In this document: positions 54,569-64,000 of the stretch, in pieces | Position numbering within the stretch: the stretch's first letter is position 1 | Layout: every line of letters starts with the position of its first letter | From: Saccharothrix deserti | GTDB lineage: Bacteria; Actinomycetota; Actinomycetes; Mycobacteriales; Pseudonocardiaceae | Assembly (NCBI RefSeq): GCF_009769385.1 | Contig: NZ_VKAB01000002.1 | Coordinates: forward strand, 248,001 to 312,000 | Length of the DNA stretch: 64,000 bases | Reading direction: 5' to 3' | Translations under genes and position numbers: made by a program | Notes under the pieces: generated by a model | What the model saw: only the letters and a program-made list of their open reading frames with translations | The model's database searches: none | Told to the model about the DNA's origin: nothing

Positions 54569-55270
54569 CTACAGTCCTCGGTGCGGTGCGGCCGGCGCGT
54601 CGGGTGAACCCAGTTCCAGCAGGAACGGGTTGCTCGCGCGCTCGCGGCCGATGGTCGTCGTGGGCCCGTGGCCGGGCAGCACCACCGTGTCGTCGGCCAA
54701 CGTCAGCACCTTGGTGCGCAGCGACGTCAGCATCTCGCGGTGGTCCCCGCCCGGCAGGTCGGTGCGTCCGATGGAGCCGGCGAAGAGGGTGTCGCCGGAC
54801 AGCACGAGCCGTCCGCCGTCCTCGGTGCCGGCGCGGAACATCACCGACCCGCCGGTATGGCCCGGTGTGTGGTCGACGGTCAGCCGGAGACCGGCCAGGT
54901 CCAGCTCGGCGCCGTCGGCCAGTTCGCGCACCTCGCGCGGCTCCCGCATCTCCAGGTTGCCGCCGAAGAAGGCCCGTGACCCGGTGCTGATGCCCTTGAG
55001 CGGGTCGGACAGCAGCTCGCGGTCGTCGGGGTGGATCCACGCCGGGATGTCGTTGCCGTCGCAGACGGGTGCGACGGAGAACGTGTGGTCGAAGTGCCCG
55101 TGCGTCAGGAGCACCGCGACCGGGGAGAGCCGGTGCTCGCGCAGCGCCTCGGCGATCGGCTCGGCCGCGTCCTGGCCGGGATCGACCACCACGCACGCCT
55201 CGCCCGCGCCCGTGGCCAGCAGGAAGCAGTTGGCCTGAAGGGCTCCGGTCGGGAACCCGATCACCAGCAC
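54569..55270 (-). CDS. Metallo-beta-lactamase-fold hydrolase (glyoxalase II-like)
   Basis: 233 residues. [12 protein letters not shown] supplies the HxHxDH metal motif, [13 protein letters not shown] the next His, [18 protein letters not shown] the bridging Asp and [15 protein letters not shown] the last His. The layout is that of the small glyoxalase II-like hydrolases that sit beside hisS in many actinobacteria; a thioester substrate is likely, and beta-lactam hydrolysis is not implied. GTG 55270 follows AGAGGTGAT at a good distance. Divergent from the cyclophilin gene at 55415. Confidence 0.87.
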   Translation of the reverse strand: MLVIGFPTGALQANCFLLATGAGEACVVVDPGQDAAEPIAEALREHRLSPVAVLLTHGHFDHTFSVAPVCDGNDIPAWIHPDDRELLSDPLKGISTGSRAFFGGNLEMREPREVRELADGAELDLAGLRLTVDHTPGHTGGSVMFRAGTEDGGRLVLSGDTLFAGSIGRTDLPGGDHREMLTSLRTKVLTLADDTVVLPGHGPTTTIGRERASNPFLLELGSPDAPAAPHRGL

Positions 55271-55414
55271 GGGATCACCTCTCGACGGCAACGGATCGAC
55301 AACGGATCCCTGCGGACCCCTGAACCAGCCTATCCGGCATACACCAGTCACATGCGTGCCCCCTAGACTGCTGACCGATCGTCGCCGTCGACGCAGAGAT
55401 CAGGGAGGTTGCAG

Positions 55415-56278
55415 GTGCCGACCAACGTGCAGCGCCGCGAGCAGGCCAAGCGGAAGCTGGAGCGCCAGCTCGTCCGCAGGGCGGAGCGCGAGAAGCGGCG
55501 CCGGATGATCGCCATCGTCGCGACCGCGGTCACCGTCGTGGTGGTCGCGGGCGGTGTGTACTGGATCGCCACGACCGATTTCAGCAGCACCGGGGACGAC
55601 GCCGCGGCCAGCTCGACCACGCCCGCGCCGATCGAGATCCCCACCGAGGTCAAGGCGATGCCGACGCGTCCGACGCCGATCGCGGACCCGACGAGCTGCG
55701 AGTACCGGCCGTCGAAGGAGCCCGCGTCCAAGGAGGGCACGAAGGCCCCCGAAGCGACGGGCGTCTCCGCGACCGGCACGGCGACCGCAACCGTCAAGGC
55801 CAACATCGGCGAGCTGAAGCTGACGCTGGACCGCGCGCTGGCGCCGTGTGCCGTGAACAGCTTCGTCAGCCTGGCCAAGCAGGGCTACTTCGACGGCAGC
55901 AGCTGCCACCGCATCGGCACCGAGGGCCTGCAGATGCTGCAGTGCGGTGACCCGACGGGCACCGGCAGCGGCGGCCCCGGCTACGCGTTCGACAACGAGA
56001 CGTGGCCCGAGCTGAGCTACGGCCGCGGCTACCTGGCGATGGCGAACGCGGGCCTGGACCAGGAGACGCAGAAGGGCACGAACGGCAGCCAGTTCTTCAT
56101 CGTCTACGGAGACGCGCAGCTGTCACCCGACTACACGGTCTTCGGCAGCCTGGACGAGGCGGGCCTGAAGCTGATCGACGAGGTCGCGCGCGCGGGCCAC
56201 GACGGCTCGTTCGACCCGTCGCCCGGTGGCGGCAAGCCGAACAAGGAAGTGAAGTTCGAGTCGGTCACCGTCGCCTGA
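55415..56278 (+). CDS. Membrane-anchored cyclophilin-type peptidyl-prolyl isomerase
   Basis: 287 residues. A basic cytoplasmic start (REQAKRKLERQLVRRAEREKRRR region), one membrane helix (about 31-52), a Thr/Pro linker and a C-terminal cyclophilin domain (about 118-287) with SSCHRIGTEGLQMLQCGDPTG, GYLAMANAGLD and GTNGSQFFIVYGDA. It should assist folding outside the membrane. GTG 55415 is chosen because GGGAGG lies 6 bases before it. TAGACT at 55364-55369 may be the -10 element. This gene, rel, apt and sec genes stand in the order usual for actinobacteria. Confidence 0.88.
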   Translation: MPTNVQRREQAKRKLERQLVRRAEREKRRRMIAIVATAVTVVVVAGGVYWIATTDFSSTGDDAAASSTTPAPIEIPTEVKAMPTRPTPIADPTSCEYRPSKEPASKEGTKAPEATGVSATGTATATVKANIGELKLTLDRALAPCAVNSFVSLAKQGYFDGSSCHRIGTEGLQMLQCGDPTGTGSGGPGYAFDNETWPELSYGRGYLAMANAGLDQETQKGTNGSQFFIVYGDAQLSPDYTVFGSLDEAGLKLIDEVARAGHDGSFDPSPGGGKPNKEVKFESVTVA

Positions 56279-56297
56279 CGCACCGGACGGACGGACA

Positions 56298-56340
56298 CGC
56301 AGGGGCCCGGCACTCGGGAGAGGAGTGCCGGGCCCCTGCG
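56298..56340. terminator. Strong hairpin terminator after the cyclophilin gene
   Basis: A perfect 17-base stem (CGCAGGGGCCCGGCACT and its complement) with a 9-base loop, 19 bases after the stop and followed by TCTTCC on the plus strand. The strongest terminator in the window; it may also serve the convergent rel gene. Confidence 0.88.
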
Positions 56341-56436
56341 TCTTCCCCGTCGGCCCGTGAGGACGACATGCCGGATGGTGGCACCAGCCCCTGACGTTTC
56401 GCTGACGCGCCCACGCCAGGGGGACCCCGCCGCTAG

Positions 56437-58737
56437 CTACGAAGCCGACGTCACCCGGTACACGTCGTACACGCCCTCAACGCTGCGCACCGCCTTCAGC
56501 ACGTGACCGAGGTGCTTCGGGTCGCCCATCTCGAACGAGAACCGGCTCACCGCGACCCGGTCCCGCGACGTCGTCACCGACGCCGACAGGATGTTGACCT
56601 TCTCGTCGGCCAGCACCTTCGTCACGTCCGACAGCAGCCGGTGCCGGTCCAGGGCCTCCACCTGGATCGCCACCAGGAACACCGAGGAGGACGACGGCGC
56701 CCACTCGACGTCCAGCAGCCGCTCGGGCGTCTTCAGCAGCTCGTCCGCGTTGGTGCAGTCGGTCCGGTGCACGGACACACCGCCACCACGCGTCACGAAG
56801 CCGAGGATGTCGTCACCGGGCACCGGCGTGCAGCACCGCGCCAGCTTGACCCACACGTCGGCCGCGTCCTTGACGATGACACCGGCGTCACCGGTGACCC
56901 GCCGCCTGGCCACGGTGGACGGCGTGGACCGCTCGGCCAGCTCCTCCTCGGCGTGCTCGACACCGCCGAGCTGCGCGACCAGCCGCTGCACCACGTGCCG
57001 GGCGGAGGTGTGGCCCTCCCCCACGGCCGCGTACAGCGCCGACACGTCGGGGTAGTGCAGTTCCTTCGACAGCGCACCCATCGAATCGGCCGACACCAGC
57101 CGCTGCAGCGGAAGACCGACCCGCCGCACCTCCTTGGCGATGGCGTCCTTGCCGACCTCGATGGCCTCTTCCTTGCGCTCCTTCGCGAACCACTGCTTGA
57201 TCTTCGCCTTGGCCCTCGGCGACGCCGCGAAGGTCAGCCAGTCACGGGACGGGCCCGCGCCTTCCGCCTTCGACGTGAAGATCTCGATGACCTCGCCGTT
57301 CTCGAGCTTGCGCTCCAGAGCGACGAGCCGCCCGTTCACCCGGGCGCCGATGCACCGGTGACCCACCTCGGTGTGCACGGCGTACGCGAAGTCGACCGGC
57401 GTGGACCCGGTCGGCAACGTCACCACGTCACCCTTGGGCGTGAAGACGAAGATCTCCCGCGCCGCCAGGTCGAACCGCAGCGACTCCAGGAACTCGCCGG
57501 GGTCGGCGGCCTCCCGCTGCCAGTCCAGCAGCTGCCGCATCCAGGCCATCTCGTCGACCTCGACGCCCTTGCCGCTGTGCGTGCCGCGCGTCTCCTTGTA
57601 CCGCCAGTGCGCCGCGATGCCGTACTCGGCGGTCCGGTGCATGTCGTAGGTCCGGATCTGCACTTCCAGCGGCTTGCCGTCCGGCCCGATGACCGTCGTG
57701 TGCAACGACTGGTACACCCCGAACCGGGGCTGCGCGATGTAGTCCTTGAACCGGCCCGGCATGGGCTGCCACAGCGCGTGCACGACACCCATGGCCGCGT
57801 AGCAGTCGCGGACCTCGTCCACCTGGATCCGCACGCCCACCAGGTCGTGGATGTCGTCGAAGTCCCGGCCGCGGACGATCATCTTCTGGTGGATCGAGTA
57901 GTAGTGCTTGGGCCGTCCCTCGACCTTGGCCGTGATCCGGGCCGCCTCCAACTGCTGCCCCAGCTCCGTGATCACCCCGCCGAGGTACGTGTCGCGGGAC
58001 GGCGCCCGGTTGGCCACCAGCCGCACGATCTCGTCGTACTTCTTCGGCTGGAGGATCGCGAACGCCAGGTCCTCCAGCTCCCACTTCACCGTCGCCATGC
58101 CCAGGCGGTGCGCGAGGGGCGCGAGGACTTCCAGCGTCTCGCGCGCCTTGCGGGCCTGCTTCTCCGGCGGCAGGAACCGCATGGTCCGCATGTTGTGCAG
58201 CCGGTCGGCGAGCTTGATGACCAGCACCCGGGGGTCCTTGGCCATCGCGATGACCATCTTGCGGATGGTCTCGGCCTCGGCCGCCGCACCGAGCTTGACC
58301 TTGTCGAGCTTGGTCACGCCGTCGACCAGCAGCGCGACCTCGTTGCCGAAGTCGACCCGCAGCTGGTCCAGCGAGTAGTCGGTGTCCTCGACCGTGTCGT
58401 GCAGCAGGGCCGCGACCAGCGTGGTCGTGTCCATGCCCAGCTCGGCGAGGATCGTCGCCACCGCGAGCGGGTGCGTGATGTACGGGTCGCCGGACTTGCG
58501 CCGCTGCGGCCGGTGCTTCTCCTCCGCCACGTCGTAGGCGTGCTGGAGCAGCGCCAGGTCGGCCTTGGGGTGCAGGTCGCGGTGCACCGCGGCCAGCGGT
58601 TCGAGCACCTGCTTGACCGGCGCCGCACGCTGGGCGGTGATCCGACGTGCCAGCCGCGCGCGCACGCGCCTCGTCGCCGACGGAGGCCGTGCGGGCACGG
58701 GCTGCGACGTCTGCGCGGGTTCGGTGTCCTGGCTCAA
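56437..58737 (-). CDS. rel: Bifunctional (p)ppGpp synthetase/hydrolase
   Basis: 766 residues, long RSH type. The hydrolase domain is intact ([29 protein letters not shown] with the HD pair, [11 protein letters not shown]). The synthetase domain has [29 protein letters not shown] and [21 protein letters not shown]; the RFKD form of the RxKD loop is that of bifunctional enzymes. TGS ([22 protein letters not shown]), a zinc-finger-like [14 protein letters not shown] and a C-terminal ACT domain follow. It makes and degrades the stringent-response alarmone. The best start is TTG 58737. Confidence 0.94.
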   Translation of the reverse strand: MSQDTEPAQTSQPVPARPPSATRRVRARLARRITAQRAAPVKQVLEPLAAVHRDLHPKADLALLQHAYDVAEEKHRPQRRKSGDPYITHPLAVATILAELGMDTTTLVAALLHDTVEDTDYSLDQLRVDFGNEVALLVDGVTKLDKVKLGAAAEAETIRKMVIAMAKDPRVLVIKLADRLHNMRTMRFLPPEKQARKARETLEVLAPLAHRLGMATVKWELEDLAFAILQPKKYDEIVRLVANRAPSRDTYLGGVITELGQQLEAARITAKVEGRPKHYYSIHQKMIVRGRDFDDIHDLVGVRIQVDEVRDCYAAMGVVHALWQPMPGRFKDYIAQPRFGVYQSLHTTVIGPDGKPLEVQIRTYDMHRTAEYGIAAHWRYKETRGTHSGKGVEVDEMAWMRQLLDWQREAADPGEFLESLRFDLAAREIFVFTPKGDVVTLPTGSTPVDFAYAVHTEVGHRCIGARVNGRLVALERKLENGEVIEIFTSKAEGAGPSRDWLTFAASPRAKAKIKQWFAKERKEEAIEVGKDAIAKEVRRVGLPLQRLVSADSMGALSKELHYPDVSALYAAVGEGHTSARHVVQRLVAQLGGVEHAEEELAERSTPSTVARRRVTGDAGVIVKDAADVWVKLARCCTPVPGDDILGFVTRGGGVSVHRTDCTNADELLKTPERLLDVEWAPSSSSVFLVAIQVEALDRHRLLSDVTKVLADEKVNILSASVTTSRDRVAVSRFSFEMGDPKHLGHVLKAVRSVEGVYDVYRVTSAS

Positions 58738-58924
58738 CCACGCTCCTCGGGTCTAGGAACCGAGGATAACTCCGTTGCGCGGTCGACCTCGCCGACTAGC
58801 CGATGAGCGGTGCGGTTCACACGACGAGCAGCACCCGCCGTTCAGCCCGACCGGTCGGGCGGTACCGCGTTCCACCAGCCTGAACGCCCGCCGGACACCA
58901 CTGCGCGCGTGCGAGCGGCCCAGG

Positions 58925-59443
58925 TCAGACCGTGAGCAGGGCGTGCACCTCGCGGCCGACCAGGCGCTCACGCCCGCCGAGCCCGGGGATCTCCAGCACG
59001 ACCGAGACGCCCGTCACCACGCCGCCCGCCCGTTCGACCAGCTCGCACGCCGCCGCGGCGGTGCCGCCGGTCGCCAGCACGTCATCCACCACCACGACCC
59101 GCTGACCAGGGGTGATGGAGTCGGCGGGCAGTTCGAGCGTGGCCGTCCCGTACTCCAGGTCGTACGACACCCGGTGCGCCACCGCGGGCAGCTTGCCCGG
59201 CTTGCGCAGCGGCACGACGCCGTAGCGCCAGCCGTAGCCGAGCGCGGCGCCCAGCAGGAACCCGCGCGATTCGATCGCGGCGACCACCTGCGTGTCCGGG
59301 TGGATCTTGTCCTGAAGCGCGTCGACGACGGCCCGCAACGCGTCCGGGTCGGCGAGGACCGGCGTGAGGTCCCGGAAGACGACCCCCGGCAGGGGGAAGT
59401 CCGGGACCTCACGCAGCAGCCCTAGGGCGCGGTCCAGCTTCAA
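58925..59443 (-). CDS. apt: Adenine phosphoribosyltransferase
   Basis: 172 residues. VVVVDDVLATGGTAAAA is the PRPP-binding motif, AIESRGFLLGAALGYG the adenine-side loop and PLRKPGKLPA the flexible loop, all typical of Apt. It turns adenine and PRPP into AMP. The start is TTG 59443, which overlaps the secF stop as TTGA, so expression depends on translation through secF. It lies between secF and rel as in other actinobacteria. Confidence 0.94.
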   Translation of the reverse strand: MKLDRALGLLREVPDFPLPGVVFRDLTPVLADPDALRAVVDALQDKIHPDTQVVAAIESRGFLLGAALGYGWRYGVVPLRKPGKLPAVAHRVSYDLEYGTATLELPADSITPGQRVVVVDDVLATGGTAAAACELVERAGGVVTGVSVVLEIPGLGGRERLVGREVHALLTV

Positions 59444-60621
59444 CGGTGCTTCTTGCCGGTCGGGCGGCGCCGCGCGTCGCCTGCCTTGCCGGTCCGCGCG
59501 GGCACGCCCGCCGCGGCCGCCATGGCCTTCTCCTTGCGGACCTCGGCCTGCACCGACTCGTCGTCGGTCGACTCGACGATGTCGCCGCCGCTGACGGCCT
59601 CGCCGCCTGCCTTGCGGGCCAGGTTGTCCCGACGGGCCTGCACCCGCGCGGCCTGCGCCTTGTAGCGGGCGTCGCGCATCTTCAGGTCCACCGCGACCGG
59701 GGTCGCGATGAAGATCGACGACAGCGCGCCGATGGCGATACCGGTGAGCTGCACCAGCGCCAGGTCCTTCAGCGTGCCGACGCCGAGCAGACCCACACCG
59801 ATCGCCAGCAGGCCCAGCACCGGCAGCAACGCGATCAGCGAGGTGTTGATCGAGCGCATCAGGGTCTGGTTCACCGCCAGGTTCGCCGCCTCGCCGTAGG
59901 TGCGGCGGGTGAGGCCGAGCAGGCCGCGGGTGTTCTCCCGGACCTTGTCGAACACCACCACCGTGTCGTACAGCGAGAAGCCGAGGATGGTGAGCAGACC
60001 GATGACCGTGGCGGGCGAGACCTCGAAACCGACGAGCGAGTAGATGCCGGCCGTGATCAGCACGTCGTGCACCACCGCGACCAGTGCCGCGATCGCCATC
60101 GACAACTCGAAGTACAGCGCCAGGAAGATCGCCACCGCGACGAAGAACACGAGGAGCGCGATCAGCGCCTTGCCGGTGATCTCACCGCCCCAGGAGGCGG
60201 ACACCGCGCTGTCGCTGATGGCCTGCGTGCCGCCGTTGGGCTTCAGGTCGTCGTTGAGCGCGGTCTTGAGCTTCAGCACCTGGTCGGCGTTCAGCGTCTC
60301 GGACCGGATCTGGATGGTCGCCGACGCGCCGGAGCCCACGGTCTGCGTCGCGGTCGGCTCCTTGCCGATGGCCTTCTCGAAGGTGTCCTTGGCCGCTTCG
60401 ACGCTGATCGTGCCGGACGCGCTCGATGCGGGCAGCTGGACGCGCGTGCCGCCGGTGAAGTCGATCCCGAGGTTGAAGCCCCGGAACACGATCGACGCGA
60501 TGCAGATCAGCAGGATCAGGCCGAACAGCACGTACCAGCGCTTGCGCTTGCCGACGATGTCGAACGCGCCGTTGCCGACGTAGAGCCGCGTGAAAACGTT
60601 GGCCTTCTTAGTCTCGGCCAC
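59440..60621 (-). CDS. secF: Protein translocase subunit SecF
   Basis: 393 residues, six membrane helices. N-terminal GFNLGIDFTGGTRVQLP, central VVHDVLITAGIYSLVGFEVSPATV and GFSLYDTVVVFDKVRENTRGL are SecF signatures. A charged C-terminal tail of about 80 residues (rich in Arg, Lys, Ala) extends beyond the E. coli protein, as in other actinobacteria. With SecD it pulls exported proteins across the membrane using the proton gradient. Start GTG 60621 is 1 base after the secD stop. Confidence 0.95.
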   Translation of the reverse strand: MAETKKANVFTRLYVGNGAFDIVGKRKRWYVLFGLILLICIASIVFRGFNLGIDFTGGTRVQLPASSASGTISVEAAKDTFEKAIGKEPTATQTVGSGASATIQIRSETLNADQVLKLKTALNDDLKPNGGTQAISDSAVSASWGGEITGKALIALLVFFVAVAIFLALYFELSMAIAALVAVVHDVLITAGIYSLVGFEVSPATVIGLLTILGFSLYDTVVVFDKVRENTRGLLGLTRRTYGEAANLAVNQTLMRSINTSLIALLPVLGLLAIGVGLLGVGTLKDLALVQLTGIAIGALSSIFIATPVAVDLKMRDARYKAQAARVQARRDNLARKAGGEAVSGGDIVESTDDESVQAEVRKEKAMAAAAGVPARTGKAGDARRRPTGKKHR

Positions 60622-60622
60622 G

Positions 60623-62479
60623 TCAGACCTCCTTCACAGCGGTGCTCTTCGCACCCGACAGCGCGCGGTCGTTGACGGCGGCCTGGACGGCGCCGCCGAG
60701 ACCGGACAGCTTCGGGTTGGACAGGAACTTCGACTTGGACGCCATGGAGACCAACGGGTGCGTGACCAGGAAGACCACGACCAGGTCGAGCACGGTCGAC
60801 ATGCCGAGGGTGAACGCGAAGCCCTTCACCTGGCCGACGGCGATCACGTACAGGATCGCCGAGGCGAGGAAGCTGACCGCGTCCGCCGAGAGGATCGTGC
60901 GGCGCGAGCGGACCCAGGCGCGCGGCACCGCGGACCGGAACGACCGGCCCTCGCGCACTTCGTCCTTCAACCGTTCGAAGAACACCACGAACGAGTCCGC
61001 GGTGATACCGATCGACACGATGAAACCGGCGATGCCGGCCAGGTCGAGGGTGAATCCGATCAAGCGGCCGAGCAGCACCAGCACCGCGTAGACCACCACG
61101 CCGGACAGCGCCAGCGACAGGATCGTCAGCACGCCGAGCAGGCGGTAGTAGAACAGGCAGTAGACGAACACCAGCGCCAGGCCGATGCCGCCGGCGATGA
61201 GGCCCGCCTTGAGCGAGGCCAGGCCGAGCGTCGCGGACACCGTCTCGGCCTCGGAGGCCTCGAACGACAGCGGCAGCGAGCCGTACTTGAGCACGTTGGC
61301 CAGGCCGTTGGCCTCGGCCTGGGTGAACCGGCCGCTGATCTGGGTGCTACCGCCGAGGATGGCCTCGTTGATGTTCGGCGCGGACACCACCTGGCTGTCC
61401 AGCACGACCGCGACCTGCTGCTGCACGTTGGCGGAGGTGAACTTGCCCCACTTCTCGCCGCCTTCGGCCTTGAACGTCAGGTTGACGATGAAGCCGGCGC
61501 CCTGCGGGTCCGTGCCGGCCACCGCGTCGTCGATGTCCTCACCGGTCAGCCGGGAGTACAGGGTGTAGTCGTCTTCCTTCACGCTGCCGTCGGCGGGCGG
61601 GGTGACGGGCGCCAGGACGTACTTCTCGGTGCGGTCCTGGTCGCAGGTCAGCAGCGGCAGCGCCGGGTCGTCGTTGCCGAGCAGCGGGTCGACGGTCGGG
61701 CAGGTGAACGCGCCGAGCGCCTGGGACACGGTCTGCGCGTCCAGCGTGGTCAGCTGCGGGTCCTGCCGACAGGTCTTGGCCTCTTCGATGGCCCTGGTCG
61801 GGTCGTCGGAGTACTGGCCCTGGAACACCGCGCGGCAGTCGACCTGCGGCTCCGCGGGCGGCGCGGACGGGTCCGTCGCGGGCGGCGGGGTGGTCTCGGC
61901 CGGCGGCGGGGTCGTGGTGTCCTGCTGCCCCTCGAACGCCGGGGCCGGGCGGCCCTGGGCGGTCGTGGTCGGCACGGCCGAGCCCGCGGTGGTGCCGTCC
62001 TTCTCGGGGGTGCCGGATTCCGAGGCGGGCGGCGTGCCGGAACCCGTGGTGGGCGGCGCGCTCCCGGTGGTGGTCGGGGCCGGCTCCGGCTGCGCGTTCG
62101 GCACCGGGGAGCCGATGACCTTGCGGAAGTTCAGCTTCGCCGTCTGGCCGAGCCGCTTGGCGCCCTCGCTGTCCGAGCCGGGGACCGTGATCACCAGGTT
62201 GGTGCCGTCGCGGACGACCTCCGCGCCGGACACGCCCAGGCCGTTGACCCGCGTCTCGATGAGCGTGCGGGCCTGGTTGAGCGCTTCTTCGGTCGGCGTC
62301 TGCCCATCAGGAGCCCGGGCGGTCAGGGTGACGCGCGTGCCACCCTGGAGATCGATGCCGAGCTTGGGTGTCGCCTTGCCGTTCCCGGTGAAGAACACCA
62401 GGGAGTACAGCGCGACCACGATGAGGACAAATGCGCCCAGGTACTTCGCGGGGCGGATTTGCCCGGCCGGAGGTGCCAC
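60623..62479 (-). CDS. secD: Protein translocase subunit SecD
   Basis: 618 residues. LGIDLQGGTRVTLTA near the start and, in the membrane part, GIGLALVFVYCLFYYRLLG, GFIVSIGITADSFVVFFERLKDE are SecD signatures. The first periplasmic domain contains an insertion of about 80 residues (about 128-210) made almost only of Pro, Thr, Ser, Ala and Gly (for example PTTTGSAPPTTGSG), not seen in E. coli SecD. The C-terminal 12-helix unit works with SecF to complete secretion. Start GTG 62479. It lies 140 bases after yajC. Confidence 0.95.
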   Translation of the reverse strand: MAPPAGQIRPAKYLGAFVLIVVALYSLVFFTGNGKATPKLGIDLQGGTRVTLTARAPDGQTPTEEALNQARTLIETRVNGLGVSGAEVVRDGTNLVITVPGSDSEGAKRLGQTAKLNFRKVIGSPVPNAQPEPAPTTTGSAPPTTGSGTPPASESGTPEKDGTTAGSAVPTTTAQGRPAPAFEGQQDTTTPPPAETTPPPATDPSAPPAEPQVDCRAVFQGQYSDDPTRAIEEAKTCRQDPQLTTLDAQTVSQALGAFTCPTVDPLLGNDDPALPLLTCDQDRTEKYVLAPVTPPADGSVKEDDYTLYSRLTGEDIDDAVAGTDPQGAGFIVNLTFKAEGGEKWGKFTSANVQQQVAVVLDSQVVSAPNINEAILGGSTQISGRFTQAEANGLANVLKYGSLPLSFEASEAETVSATLGLASLKAGLIAGGIGLALVFVYCLFYYRLLGVLTILSLALSGVVVYAVLVLLGRLIGFTLDLAGIAGFIVSIGITADSFVVFFERLKDEVREGRSFRSAVPRAWVRSRRTILSADAVSFLASAILYVIAVGQVKGFAFTLGMSTVLDLVVVFLVTHPLVSMASKSKFLSNPKLSGLGGAVQAAVNDRALSGAKSTAVKEV

Positions 62480-62619
62480 GGTCCGTCCGTCTCCTGATAG
62501 TTGACAAGGTCAGCGAGGGCGCAGCGTACCCCTGATGGTGTGAGCTGCGCGTCACTGCCTGGAGTCGGCACGTTGACAGTTGCCGGCTCCAGGCCGAGGG
62601 TCCTGCTGGTTACTTCCGG

Positions 62620-62979
62620 TTACTTCTTGCTCTCCTGCTGCACGGGCTCTGCGTCGACGGTCTCGTCCACGACGTCGTCCACGTCGTCCACGACCGCGTC
62701 GGTCTCGGTGTCCGCGACGACCTTCTCGCGGATGGCCTGGCGCAGCCACGTGGTGACCACACCGTCGGCGATCTCGAGGTCGATCGTGTTGTCGTCGTCG
62801 TTGACGTCGGCGACGGTCGCGTACAGCCCGGAGGTGGTCATGACCCGGTCACCCGGCTCCAGGGAGTTCAGCAGCGCCTGCTGTTCGGCCACGGCCCGCT
62901 TCTGCTTGCGGGCGCTGAGGAACAGCGGCACCGCGAGCAGCACGAGCAGCAGCGGGAACATCAAGGAGGACAGGTCCAT
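62620..62979 (-). CDS. yajC: Preprotein translocase subunit YajC
   Basis: 119 residues. One N-terminal membrane helix (PLLLVLLAVPLFLSARKQKR) is followed by the YajC core LEPGDRVMTTSGLYATVADV and an acidic C-terminal tail rich in Asp, Val and Glu. It joins SecD and SecF at the translocon. Two adjacent ATG codons (62982 and 62979) are possible; the second has the better distance to GGAG. Encoded between ruvB and secD. Confidence 0.93.
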   Translation of the reverse strand: MDLSSLMFPLLLVLLAVPLFLSARKQKRAVAEQQALLNSLEPGDRVMTTSGLYATVADVNDDDNTIDLEIADGVVTTWLRQAIREKVVADTETDAVVDDVDDVVDETVDAEPVQQESKK

Positions 62980-63076
62980 CATTCTCCGATCAACCGGACG
63001 GGCAGACGCGATCAGCGCCCGGTACGTCCGAATTTCTGGGGTGCCACCGCCGATTGTGCCAGGTCAGTAATCCCGA

Positions 63077-64000
63077 TCACTCGGCAGCGTCGTCGAACAG
63101 CGATCGAGTGGCCTCGCCCGGCGCCGTCGGGGGCGGTTGCAGGCCCAGGTGCAGCCATGCGGTGGCGGTGGCGACGCGACCACGGGGAGTGCGCGCCAGC
63201 ATCCCGGCACGCACCAGGTACGGCTCGCAGACTTCCTCGACCGTCGTGGGTTCCTCACCCACCGCGACGGCCAGCGTGGACACCCCGACGGGTCCGCCGC
63301 CGAACGAACGGACCAACGCGTCCAGGACCGCGCGGTCCAGTCGGTCCAGGCCCAGTTCGTCCACGTCGTAGACCTTCAGGGCGTCCCGGGCGACCTCCAG
63401 GGTGACCGCGCCGTCCGCGCGCACCTCTGCGTAGTCCCGAACCCGCCGCAGCAGCCGGTTGGCGATGCGGGGCGTGCCACGGGAGCGGCCCGCGATCTCC
63501 CGGCCGCCGTCGTCGCGCAGGTCGACGCCCAGGATCTTGGCGGACCGGCGGACGATCAGCTCCAGCTCTTCGGGGCTGTAGAACTCCATGTGCCCGGTGA
63601 AGCCGAACCGGTCGCGCAGCGGGCCGGTGAGGGCGCCGGACCGGGTGGTGGCGCCGACCAGGGTGAACGGGGCGATGTCGAGCGGGATGCTGGTCGCGCC
63701 GGGCCCCTTGCCGACCACGACGTCGACCCGGAAGTCCTCCATCGCCAGGTACAGCATCTCCTCGGCCGGCCGGGCCATCCGGTGGATCTCGTCGATGAAC
63801 AGCACGTCGCCCTCGACCAGGTTGGACAGCATCGCGGCCAGGTCGCCCGCGCGTTCCAGCGCGGGGCCGGAGGTGATGCGCAGCGACGCGCCCAACTCGG
63901 CCGCGATGATCATGGCGAGGCTGGTCTTGCCCAGGCCGGGCGGGCCGGACAGCAGCACGTGGTCCGGTGGCGCGCCGCGTTGCATCGCGCCCTGCAGGAC
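63077..64000 (-). CDS. ruvB: Holliday junction branch-migration ATPase RuvB (5' end cut by the window)
   Basis: The visible 307 codons cover most of the protein. Walker [17 protein letters not shown], Walker [12 protein letters not shown], sensor/arginine-finger region [21 protein letters not shown], and the C-terminal winged helix ([35 protein letters not shown]) are present. RuvB drives branch migration of Holliday junctions with RuvA. The start and the beginning of the AAA domain lie beyond base 64000. First gene visible of the ruvB-yajC-secD-secF group. Confidence 0.95.
   Translation of the reverse strand, partial: VLQGAMQRGAPPDHVLLSGPPGLGKTSLAMIIAAELGASLRITSGPALERAGDLAAMLSNLVEGDVLFIDEIHRMARPAEEMLYLAMEDFRVDVVVGKGPGATSIPLDIAPFTLVGATTRSGALTGPLRDRFGFTGHMEFYSPEELELIVRRSAKILGVDLRDDGGREIAGRSRGTPRIANRLLRRVRDYAEVRADGAVTLEVARDALKVYDVDELGLDRLDRAVLDALVRSFGGGPVGVSTLAVAVGEEPTTVEEVCEPYLVRAGMLARTPRGRVATATAWLHLGLQPPPTAPGEATRSLFDDAAE

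Noticed and set aside
54569-55270. Metallo-beta-lactamase-fold gene as an antibiotic-resistance gene.
   Set aside because: Length, motifs and position beside hisS fit the glyoxalase II-like housekeeping group, not a beta-lactamase.

Overview
The window is uniformly GC-rich, with GTG and TTG starts, four-base start/stop overlaps and several leaderless-type promoters. Together with a DUF742 protein, a PhoP-type two-component system, an Rv2578c-family radical SAM protein, YkcB/GtrA-type glycosyltransferases and the order ruvB-yajC-secD-secF-apt-rel, this points to a filamentous actinobacterium, most likely Pseudonocardiales (Saccharothrix/Actinosynnema/Lentzea type). The genus is an inference from gene content. 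I see no rRNA, tRNA, CRISPR array, prophage or insertion sequence.

Layout. (1) 1-1.2 kb: a DddA/SCP1.201-like deaminase toxin and an Imm1-type immunity gene, closed by a strong hairpin. (2) 1.2-13.5 kb, minus strand: a surface-glycan locus with an initiating glycosylphosphotransferase, Gfo/Idh dehydrogenase, epimerase, two DegT aminotransferases, two hexapeptide acyltransferases and a 1614-residue exported protein with four DUF4082 modules. (3) 14-18 kb: small genes, namely an HExxH membrane protein, an S4 protein, a DUF742 protein, a Mug glycosylase and a 5'-nucleotidase. (4) 17.9-26.6 kb: CopC and DUF5666 proteins, divergent from a PhoP/PhoR-like system that is followed by a three-gene YkcB/GT2-GtrA/YkcB operon. 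CACAG repeats at 11-base spacing lie in front of each of these three transcription units. (5) 26.6-32.4 kb: a GDSL hydrolase, an APH-like kinase, a DUF389 protein, aspS and a cyclophilin lipoprotein. (6) 32.4-36.9 kb: two S8 proteases (one without its oxyanion-hole Asn), a scrap of a third, a GNAT enzyme and an XRE regulator. (7) 36.9-45.7 kb: a tightly coupled eight-gene acyl-CoA/AtuA catabolic operon headed by a TetR gene, with a 44-base near-perfect palindrome over its promoter. (8) 45.7-52.6 kb: a SnoaL-like protein, an intein-split radical SAM protein divergent from pnuC-nadR across a perfect LexA box, then YibE/F, DUF1304 and spermidine-synthase-like genes. (9) 52.6-64 kb: the housekeeping block hisS, MBL hydrolase, cyclophilin, rel, apt, secF, secD, yajC and ruvB (cut by the window end).

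How the parts work together. The glycan locus has what is needed to make N-acylated amino-sugar nucleotides and load the first sugar onto a lipid carrier. The PhoP-like system probably controls itself, the envelope CopC/DUF5666 pair and the polyprenol-sugar glycosyltransferases. The AtuA cluster can carboxylate and oxidise a branched or isoprenoid acyl-CoA under TetR control. The LexA box suggests that both the radical SAM protein and NAD salvage respond to DNA damage.
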